Source: CAVRUD01 sp963849635
Lineage (GTDB): Bacteria > Chloroflexota > Chloroflexia > Thermomicrobiales > UBA6265
NCBI GenBank assembly: GCA_963849635.1
Contig: CAWKIA010000018.1
Coordinates: 310,001 to 374,000 of the forward strand
Direction: 5' to 3'
Length of the DNA: 64,000 nucleotides
Shown: positions 57,936-64,000 of the stretch, one piece after another
Layout of the letters: each line of letters begins with the position of its first letter
Position numbering within the stretch: position 1 is the first letter of the stretch
Notes under the pieces: generated by a model
What the model was told of the DNA's origin: nothing
The model's input: the letters and a program-made list of their open reading frames with translations, nothing else
Databases searched by the model: none
Made by a program: the position numbers and the translations under genes

Positions 57936-58174
57936 GCTCGCCGCGATTGGATGTGGCGACTTGTAGCACCTTGGCCGGGTGGAGTCAAGACCTGGGGTAG
58001 CGGACTGCGGGCTTCTATCAACGTACGCTTCAGGACTCTCAGGGGTCATGAACGGCGACGAATAGACGGTCTAGATATCGGCTTTCGTCTCGCGGCTATA
58101 ATTGTCCCATCGTCACTTGATCTTCCACTTTTCAGTCAAATGGGTTAGGGATTTTTCGCGCTAAATACACCCAA

Positions 58175-58222
58175 CTTGCCTCCGGAGAAAGAGGCATTAG
58201 GTTCGAGTCCTGGCGGGCGTAC
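58175..58222 (+). pseudogene. tRNA-Arg 3' fragment
   Basis: CTTGCCTCCGGAGAAAGAGG, then AGGTTCGAGTCC and GGCGGGCGTACC, matches the anticodon arm to acceptor end of tRNA-Arg(CCG) at 16591 with about eight differences. Mismatches in the anticodon and T stems show it is not a functional half. It directly precedes an AT-richer hypothetical gene. Confidence 0.85.
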
Positions 58223-58248
58223 CCCTTTCTAGAGTCACGTCCGGGTCG

Positions 58249-59001
58249 ATGGGAGTCGAGGAACTGGATCGGTCCTTGACAATTAACACTGAATTCGACT
58301 TTAGAGTTGATTCGTCCGAAAAAGACCCAGACGCGTATAGCCCGACTCTTCGGCGATACCACAAGTATTTATGGAGTAAGTCGTTACCCGTCGGTGCGCA
58401 ATTCGACTTGGTTGATACAACACCGGGAGTGTATCTCCATCACCGCTCTAATATTGGTGAGTTCTTCCTAGCGAGCGACTCAGTTATTCAGACGTTCACA
58501 CGGTGGATCTCCGTGAGATCCATTACCACGCAGCTCCCTGACGCGGACCACGAGGCCTTCATGACAATTGCCTATACCATCGGTGGCATGATAGTTTTTC
58601 CGGGCAACATGATTGACGGCAAGCAAACCATAAATGGAGCGCGTGGATTCAATTCCAGGATCGCGGATCGGATGGACCTCACACTTGAGTGCATCAGGTC
58701 GCAATATCTAGGGGAAAGTAGTCTTCTAGGCGCCACATTGGCTCGATACCGGGATTTCTTCGCACTGTTCAGCGACTTCCGCGGCTATGTAGATTTCTTC
58801 TTGCTCCAGGACCTCGTGACTGAAGACTACTCCGCCATCAAGTTCTTCATGCCATTCAACGAATTCAGGCCACCATCAGTGCCTACGGACGTCGACACCT
58901 ACCTGGAATATCGGCGACTCAGTATTGAGTTCGTTCAGGCCAGAAACGGTCGCATGCGAGGGGAAAACATGGGAACGGCTCGAGAGCGTCCGGGTCAGTG
59001 A
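58249..59001 (+). CDS. Hypothetical protein, DUF6994-like
   Basis: A 250-residue soluble protein. DAYSPTLRRYHKYLWSKSLP, VDTTPGVYLHHRSNIGEFFL, VIQTFTRWISVRSITTQLPD, and YTIGGMIVFPGNMIDGKQTI form conserved-looking blocks. From memory these resemble the DUF6994 family of unknown function. The coding DNA is clearly poorer in GC than its neighbours (29 of 60 on line 58321), suggesting recent transfer. It lies just after a tRNA-Arg 3' fragment, as cargo of an integrated element would. Confidence 0.7.
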   Translation: MGVEELDRSLTINTEFDFRVDSSEKDPDAYSPTLRRYHKYLWSKSLPVGAQFDLVDTTPGVYLHHRSNIGEFFLASDSVIQTFTRWISVRSITTQLPDADHEAFMTIAYTIGGMIVFPGNMIDGKQTINGARGFNSRIADRMDLTLECIRSQYLGESSLLGATLARYRDFFALFSDFRGYVDFFLLQDLVTEDYSAIKFFMPFNEFRPPSVPTDVDTYLEYRRLSIEFVQARNGRMRGENMGTARERPGQ

Positions 59002-59274
59002 TGCAATTGCGGAGTTGACCAATTCTCGGGTTCAGCCAAAGTAGCCGCCTTTTGCTGTTCGTGAGACAAGGATTTATGCGTTTAGGCGCAGTTGGTTTAA
59101 GCGGTCAGTAGCCAAAGTGTTGCGTACGTACGCACTTTTCGTTCTGCAGTCGGCATGTATGCCTCCGGAGCAAGAGACCACGAACGCCATAGACATTCTG
59201 GCCGATCGGTGTTATTCCAGGGACTTCGTACGCCGAGCGCAACATAGACGTACACAGCGGGAGGAGACACCGAG
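59002..59274. other. Intergenic region with 16-base tRNA core
   Basis: GCCTCCGGAGCAAGAG at 59159-59174 is identical to part of the tRNA-Arg anticodon arm, with no other tRNA sequence around it. The end of the region has the GGAGGAG ribosome site of the cupredoxin gene. Confidence 0.55.
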
Positions 59275-59820
59275 ATGGCACACGTACAGGCGCGTGGACG
59301 GTTGATTGTCGTGTTGGCACTCGTAGCGGTCGGCGTGACGATGCTCTCGCTCGCCGCGGGGATCGGTCGGGTCCGCGCCCAGGACGTGGTTGCGATCGAC
59401 ATCGTCGACTTCGCGTTTAATCCGGCCTCCGTCGAGATCACGGAAGGGACGACGGTGACCTGGACCAACCAGGACAGCGCTCCCCACACCGCGACCGGCG
59501 ACAACGGCGAGTTCGACACCGGCCAACTGGCTCAAGGCGGCAGCGCCAGCGCGACCTTCGACACGGCCGGCACATACGCCTACCACTGTGCGGTCCACCC
59601 CGACATGGTCGCCAGCATCGTCGTCACCGCCGGTGAACCCGCAAGTGAACCCACCGGTGAACCCGCCCCAACACCCGCCTCACCGACCGAACTTCCAAGC
59701 ACGGGTTCCGGCACCACGTTCGGCGGCTCGGACAACAGCCTACTGCTGGCCGGGTTCGGCGCGGTCGCCTTCTTGCTCGCCGCCGGTGCAGCATGGTGGC
59801 GCCGCGACGTACGGAGGTAG
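59275..59820 (+). CDS. Cell-surface cupredoxin (plastocyanin-like) with LPxTG-like anchor
   Basis: A 181-residue exported blue-copper protein. A signal peptide occupies residues 1-35 (cleavage near VRAQD). The cupredoxin domain (37-118) has type 1 copper ligands His71 (APHTATG), Cys105, His108 and Met111 (YHCAVHPDM). A Pro/Thr/Glu spacer follows. The C-terminus has LPSTG at 140-144, a hydrophobic helix, and WWRRDVRR, the layout of a sortase-anchored protein. It may act in extracellular electron transfer or copper handling. A GGAGGAG site precedes the ATG. Confidence 0.9.
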   Translation: MAHVQARGRLIVVLALVAVGVTMLSLAAGIGRVRAQDVVAIDIVDFAFNPASVEITEGTTVTWTNQDSAPHTATGDNGEFDTGQLAQGGSASATFDTAGTYAYHCAVHPDMVASIVVTAGEPASEPTGEPAPTPASPTELPSTGSGTTFGGSDNSLLLAGFGAVAFLLAAGAAWWRRDVRR

Positions 59821-60254
59821 AAAACGGCTCTCACCCTCACGTCAGAAAGTGGGGCGCGCATCGCAGCTGGTGTCGGTAGGGCACCGGTTTCGGTCTCTTG
59901 CTCATCGGGGTTCTTTCCACGCCCCCGGTGGGGGGGCCGCGCGCTGGTCCCTGGCGGTCGGCCTCCGGGAGACCGACCGCTCGGGACCAAGCCAACGGGG
60001 CCTGCGGGACATGAACAGGATCTGCGCCCCCAAAAGCAGAGCATTGCCAATTCGCGCAAGTCGAGGCCGTGCCGATGGGGGCAACTTCGACGTTGACGCT
60101 CGGAGGGGTGGAGGACGCTCGTCGAGATTCGGGAGCAGGCGGTGCCGATCCGCTCGGCGATCCGGAACGCGGGCATCGGGACGTGTCCAACTCGCTAGCG
60201 TGGCCGCGCCCCAAGGTGTTGCATTCCACCACTGCCAGATAGCACGATAGTTCC
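59821..60254. other. 434-base region without a supported gene
   Basis: A GGTCGG/CCGACC hairpin lies near 59961-59983 and may end the cupredoxin transcript. Overlapping frames on both strands have no family resemblance. Confidence 0.45.
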
Positions 60255-60485
60255 ATGGATACCGTAAATCACCCTTTGGAATTGTGGGCCAACGGCGGCT
60301 ACCCGATGGTGATGCGCGAACTCAAATGCACCAAGACGCGGGCCCGCCACCGAGTCCACGCCAAAATCGCCGAATTCCGCCGGCGCACCAATGATCCCCT
60401 CTGGGGAGCGACCGGGAACCACGGCTACGCCCAGTTGCGGCGCGCCATCATGGAGAATCGCGTCCTCGAACGCGATCTGCGCTAG
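60255..60485 (+). CDS. Small conserved protein, repeated family (copy 3, full length)
   Basis: 76 residues: MDTVNHPLELWANGGYPMVM, RELKCTKTRARHRVHAKIAE, FRRRTNDPLWGATGNHG, YAQLRRAIMENRVLERDLR. The other copies are at 34248 (whole, diverged middle) and 45784 (first half). It is highly basic in the middle. The pattern helix-CTKTRAR-helix could be a DNA- or RNA-binding helix-turn-helix. No named family is recognised, and no clear ribosome site is seen here. A tRNA-Arg 3' fragment follows 107 bases downstream. Confidence 0.65.
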   Translation: MDTVNHPLELWANGGYPMVMRELKCTKTRARHRVHAKIAEFRRRTNDPLWGATGNHGYAQLRRAIMENRVLERDLR

Positions 60486-60591
60486 CGGCTCCGGCTCCCC
60501 GGGAGCGGTATTCTCCCCGCCAGCAGGCAAGGGGCCCGCCCGCTCGGAGGCAAGCGGCAAGACTCCGAAAAAGGCCGGAAATGCAGCCCCA

Positions 60592-60640
60592 TTGCTCCGG
60601 AGCAAGAGGCCACAGGTTCGAGTCCTGTCGGGCCGTACCA
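60592..60640 (+). pseudogene. tRNA-Arg 3' fragment
   Basis: TTGCTCCGGAGCAAGAGGCC, ACAGGTTCGAGTCCTGT, then CGGGCCGTACCA. The T-stem is intact with compensating changes relative to the tRNA at 16591, but there is no 5' half and the acceptor strand has an extra C. It is a likely integration scar. Confidence 0.85.
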
Positions 60641-60733
60641 GAGTTTCCACAGAATGACGGAGCGGGCCGGTCACGTTGACCGGCTCGATGCATTGCCAGT
60701 CTGAATGCGTTGCGGACTATGTGAGGACGAACG

Positions 60734-61276
60734 ATGAACCCATCAGTAGAAGAAGCTCCTACGCTCTCTGATGGAGTTGTGACCCTCGATTCCTATCAAC
60801 TGTCAGATGTTGAATCGCACCTCGCGGGCGACGACAGCGAGAATCAGAAGTGGCTCAATGACTCGTTGGCATCCTCGATCGAGACAGTCACCCTGGCGAT
60901 CTGCAATTGGCGTCATGACTGGCAAACCGGAGCTTCGCGACGGGCCTGGGCGATAAGAGATCCCGCGAGCCAGACTCTCCTGGGCGGATGCGAACTTCGA
61001 ATCCAGGACGATGCGAATGGAGAACTTTCGTACTGGATTTTTCCGCAGCATCGCGGCAACGGATATGCCGCGAAGGCCGTTCGGCTTGTCGTTGACTTCT
61101 CCTACTCTAATCTCGGTATCGAACGCGCTGAGATCCAATTTGAAGTTGAAAATGCCGCGTCACGCGGAGTAGCCCGACAGGCTGGATTCGTGGAGGAAGG
61201 GGTGCTCCGCAAGAAGATGACTCGGGGCGGTCAGCGCAGGGACATGGTCATTGCGTCCAGATTGAAAGGCGACTGA
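60734..61276 (+). CDS. GNAT-family acetyltransferase (RimJ/RimL type)
   Basis: A 180-residue acetyltransferase. TLSDGVVTLDSYQLSDVESH starts the RimJ/RimL-like N-terminus. RAWAIRDPASQTLLGGCELR, GELSYWIFPQHRGNGYAAKA (acetyl-CoA loop HRGNGYA) and VRLVVDFSYSNLGIERAEIQ, then FEVENAASRGVARQAGFVEE, give the full GNAT core. The substrate is a protein N-terminus or a small amine. The ATG at 60734 follows a GAGGACGA stretch. Its TGA stop overlaps the left end of the second IS5-like element. Confidence 0.9.
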   Translation: MNPSVEEAPTLSDGVVTLDSYQLSDVESHLAGDDSENQKWLNDSLASSIETVTLAICNWRHDWQTGASRRAWAIRDPASQTLLGGCELRIQDDANGELSYWIFPQHRGNGYAAKAVRLVVDFSYSNLGIERAEIQFEVENAASRGVARQAGFVEEGVLRKKMTRGGQRRDMVIASRLKGD

Positions 61277-62003
61277 GAGTACCGATCAAAACCGTGGAAA
61301 CGAGCTTGCGGGTCGGACGGGGATGAGCAAGCCTCTGGTCCCCGACGAACCGTGGGACACGATCGAAACGCCGCTGCCGCCCGAGCCGCCGAAGCCCAAG
61401 GGTGGGCGACACCGCTTGCCGGACCATGCCTGCCTGACTTGCACCATTTTCGTGCTCAGGACCGGACTCCCCTGGGACGACCTCCCCCAAGGAGTTGGGC
61501 TGCGGCTCCGGGATGACTTGCTGGCGGCTGCTGCGCGGCTGGCTAGACACCGGAGCCCGGGACCGTCCCCACCGGGCGCTTATGGTCCGCTTTGGCGCAG
61601 CAGACCAGATCGACTGGGAGCGAGCCGGTCTGGACTCGGCCAGCGCCACCGAAAAAAGTGGGTCAGCGGACCGGCGCGGACCCGACGAACCGCGGCAAAC
61701 CGGGCACTAGGCGCCATATTGTGGTCGACCGCGGCACCCCGCTCGCGGCGCTCCTGACCAGAGGCTGCCGCCGGGTACTATCCCGGCGGCACATCACGGT
61801 CCAGATCGCCCGCAAAGGGACCTTCCATCGCTCGCCTGGGGCGCTACAGCTGGGTGGTCGAGCGGACGCAGCCCAGGTTCGGGCGGTCCCGCCGCCTGAC
61901 CATCCGCGACGAGCGCCGCCACGACATCCAGCGGGCCTTCCTCTCACTGGGCTGCCCGCTCCTCTGCTGCAACGCGATCCACCGGTATTGTTAGACGCTC
62001 TAA
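61275..62003 (+). mobile_element. IS5-like insertion sequence, copy 2 (decayed)
   Basis: Left end GAGAGTACCGATCAAAACC at 61275, right end GGTATTGTTAGACGCTC at 61984-62000, as in copy 1. The transposase frame (61323-61994) starts MSKPLVPDEPWDTIET and retains ACLTCTIFVLRTGLPWDDLP and DQIDWERAGLDSASAT in scattered frames, but the segment that in copy 1 encodes GANRHDS to KLHADKAYD is deleted. It lies exactly between the ends of the GNAT and hydrolase genes. Confidence 0.85.
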
Positions 62004-62004
62004 G

Positions 62005-63453
62005 TCGATTCGATTGCCGACGATCGTCGTTGTCGCCGGGGTTCCCCATGCAACATTCGGTTCAACCTCCAGGTGCAGACCGTCCCCGTCGAAGGTGAAG
62101 CGGAGTACTAGGCCTAGCTCACCCTCGCAAAAGCAGATCCTGGCTTCGTAGGCGTCGTCCGATATCCACGCGCCACTGGCCGCGACCGCTTGGTCGCGCT
62201 GCCCATAAACGCCCGTGGTCCCATTGCGCCACGCGCCATATCCGACATCCAAAATGTGCTTGCCGCGCTCGTCCTCCACAGCGATCGTGGTGAGATCGAT
62301 GCCGAAGGTGATTTCGATAGACGTGAGTTTTAGGTCATTGCTCTCTAGCTGGAAGGTCTTCCCCGAGTGACGTTCGGCAGCGGGAGATGACGGCTGTCCC
62401 TCCGCCGCGGGCAATGTCAGCCCCGCCAGCTTTTCGCGCAACTCGCCGTGCGCTTGCGGGTTGGCGGGCAGGGCATCCGGCCGCATGGCGGGCAAGAGAT
62501 GCTCCCAGACTTTGTCGAGCACTGCCTGCATGTCGCGCACACCGCTGTTGATGGCGATCACCGCTATCCTGTTCAGGCAGGACAATGCAGAACTGGCCGA
62601 AGGCGCCATCGCCGCGGTAGCCGGCAGGACGGTTGCGCCAGAGTTGGTAGCCATAGCCGACCGTCCAGTCGGGGTTCGTCTGCGTGTTGCTATTGTCGGA
62701 ATGAGCGCTTGCTGCTTCCGCGATCCAGTCCTCGGAAACGAGGCGCTTCCCCTGCCACAGCCCCTTCTGCAGGTACAACTGGCCGAAGCGGGCGATGTCC
62801 TCTGTCTTGGCGTGCAGGCCGGACCCACCGATGCTGATGCCACGCGGGTCGGATTCCCAGGTGGCGCCTTCGATGCCGAGCGGGTCAAGCAGTCGCGGCC
62901 GTAGATAGTCCAGCAACGTCTCGCCGGTCAACTTGGTGATGATGGCAGACAGCATGTAGGTGGCGGCGGTGTTATAGACGAACCACGTCCCGGGCTCGTG
63001 CTCGACTGGCAGCGAAAGAAATGTGCGTGGCCAGTTGTCGTCTGATCCATGAAATACCCGTCTGGTGGTGTCCTCATCGTGGCCAGTGTTCATCGTCAAG
63101 AGATGTCTGACCCGCATCGCCTTCAGGTTTTCACTCGGGTCCGCGGGCGCATCGTCCGGAAAGAACCCCAGAACAGGGTCCTCAACGGTGAGAAGCCCTT
63201 CGGCTACCGCCAGGCCGATGCCTGTGGATGTAAAACTCTTACTGAGTGAGAAAAACGTGTGCGGATAGTCGGGGCCGTAAGGTTCCCACCAGCCTTCGGC
63301 CGCAACCTTGCCATGGCGCACAAGCATGAAGCCCTGCACCGCGTCCAGGGGATGGGTGTGCTGCTCAACCGCCCGAACGAAGTCCAGCACCGCCGCGGAC
63401 GGAATACCTTCGGCTTCAGGTGTGCTTCGCGGGAATGTGTATCCACTCGTCAC
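62005..63453 (-). pseudogene. Serine hydrolase (beta-lactamase/class C-like), frameshifted and 3'-truncated
   Basis: A penicillin-binding-protein-like serine hydrolase. SxxK nucleophile motif in FFSLSKSFTSTGIG, Tyr motif in WFVYNTAATYMLSAI, and GGSGLHAKTEDIARFGQLYL and GYGYQLWRNRPAGYRGDGAF, common to this family. A one-base shift near 62565 separates FCIVLPEQD from VIAINSGVRDMQAVLDKVWE. The C-terminal accessory domain (FQLESNDLKLTSIEITFG to NVAWGTPATTTIVGNRID) then runs straight into the right end of the IS5-like element, losing only the last few residues. Likely esterase or peptidase activity on an unknown substrate. Confidence 0.85.
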
Positions 63454-63637
63454 GGTGCGTCTCCTGTCTTGCTTTCAGGCGCATGAGGTTGCCCCTCGCG
63501 CATCTTACCGAGGTCAAAGGAGCCGTGCCGGACACTGCAGTCGGGAGCAATGCGGATGCCTGTGATTCCGCTTAGCGGCAAGAGCTGGACTTGGGCTTAA
63601 AACATGAGTGAACTGGAGAGCTTTCACGCCGCGCGGA

Positions 63638-64000
63638 TCAATTGGGATACCTGTTGTATGCCATGATGGCGGCGGCAACGGCGATGCCGAACACGACACC
63701 CAGCGCGAACAGCCTGAATGCCTCGGCTGCCCGCCATGCGGGACCTCCGTAGATGATCACCGTGTCCTCGCCGATTGGGGAACCGCCTGTGCCATTCTCC
63801 ATGAGGTCAAATGTGTGGCCGGTGGCGGGATCGACCTGCCACCACCCGACCTGTTCTTCCCCGTCCAACGCGACTGAGCGCTCCGGGACAACGACCACGT
63901 AGCCCGCGGCCAGCGCTTCGCCAATCCTGACCTTGGCGACATCTGAGATGTCCAGGTTCGCGATGTCGGAATTCTCCGATGTCAGGGTCAGGATTGAGAG
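63638..64000 (-). CDS. 3' end of a gene extending past the window
   Basis: The frame is open from the window edge. SENSDIANLDISDVAKVRIG, EALAAGYVVVVPERSVALDG, EEQVGWWQVDPATGHTFDLM, then a C-terminal membrane helix FALGVVFGIAVAAAIMAYNR. The WWQVDPATG segment resembles the tail of large secreted transglutaminase-like or repeat proteins that describe a modified cysteine/tryptophan motif. I would not name the family from this much. The start lies beyond base 64000. Confidence 0.55.
   Translation of the reverse strand, partial: LSILTLTSENSDIANLDISDVAKVRIGEALAAGYVVVVPERSVALDGEEQVGWWQVDPATGHTFDLMENGTGGSPIGEDTVIIYGGPAWRAAEAFRLFALGVVFGIAVAAAIMAYNRYPN

Noticed and set aside
60195..60674. Minus-strand ORF with VRPDRTRTCGLLLRS
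   Set aside because: Again a translated tRNA fragment (60592-60640), not a protein.

Overview
This looks like a stretch of chromosome from a high-GC member of the Chloroflexota, most like Thermomicrobia (Sphaerobacter/Thermomicrobiales relatives). That placement is inferred from protein character, not from a marker-gene search. The pointers are a zinc-ribbon-containing sigma-54, a DHA2 transporter fused to a MarR-type domain, NB-ARC/TPR/LuxR regulators, several Opp-type and sugar-type ABC importers, and GTG starts after GGAGG sites.

1-13 kb is ordinary backbone. It holds dprA (minus, cut by the window edge), a membrane protein with a winged-helix regulator, an oppD-oppF ATPase pair without permeases, two M50 site-2 proteases, an HD-domain protein, scpA-scpB, an Rrf2 regulator with a frameshifted cysteine desulfurase, rpoN, and a YjbR protein with a methyltransferase. 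The methyltransferase is split by a 478-base internal piece of an ISAs1-type transposase.

13-46 kb is a decayed accessory zone. It contains an intact tRNA-Arg(CCG) plus a 5' tRNA fragment, an IS5-like element, an ArdC-like antirestriction remnant and a frameshifted TIR-NB-ARC-TPR gene (a bacterial NLR-like candidate). Three DUF1269 genes, a Bax-inhibitor-1 protein, remnants of MFS, AI-2E, PLD, SDR and LuxR genes and a C-rich low-complexity tract follow. Then come a DUF1330 protein, a VOC protein, a secreted barrel protein, a large LuxR-type NB-ARC regulator, a run of damaged efflux genes (MFS-MarR, ABC-2, MFS, MarC), DUF4239, and a multi-PAS histidine kinase. Short interspersed repeats lie between these genes.

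46-58 kb holds two catabolic import modules. The first is IclR-controlled: an uncharacterised dehydrogenase-like gene divergent from IclR, then an Opp-type binding protein, an enolase-superfamily dehydratase, two permeases and a convergent DUF3830 gene, with no ATPase of its own. The second is a ribose-type system on the minus strand (binding protein, permease, ATPase).

58-64 kb is again accessory. It holds two tRNA-Arg 3' fragments, an AT-richer hypothetical gene, an LPxTG-like cupredoxin, a small repeated protein family, a GNAT gene, a second IS5-like copy abutting a frameshifted serine hydrolase, and the 3' end of another gene.

About twenty otherwise well-conserved genes carry single-base frameshifts. 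This may be uncorrected assembly error rather than true decay, so 'pseudogene' calls resting on one or two indels should be read with that caution.
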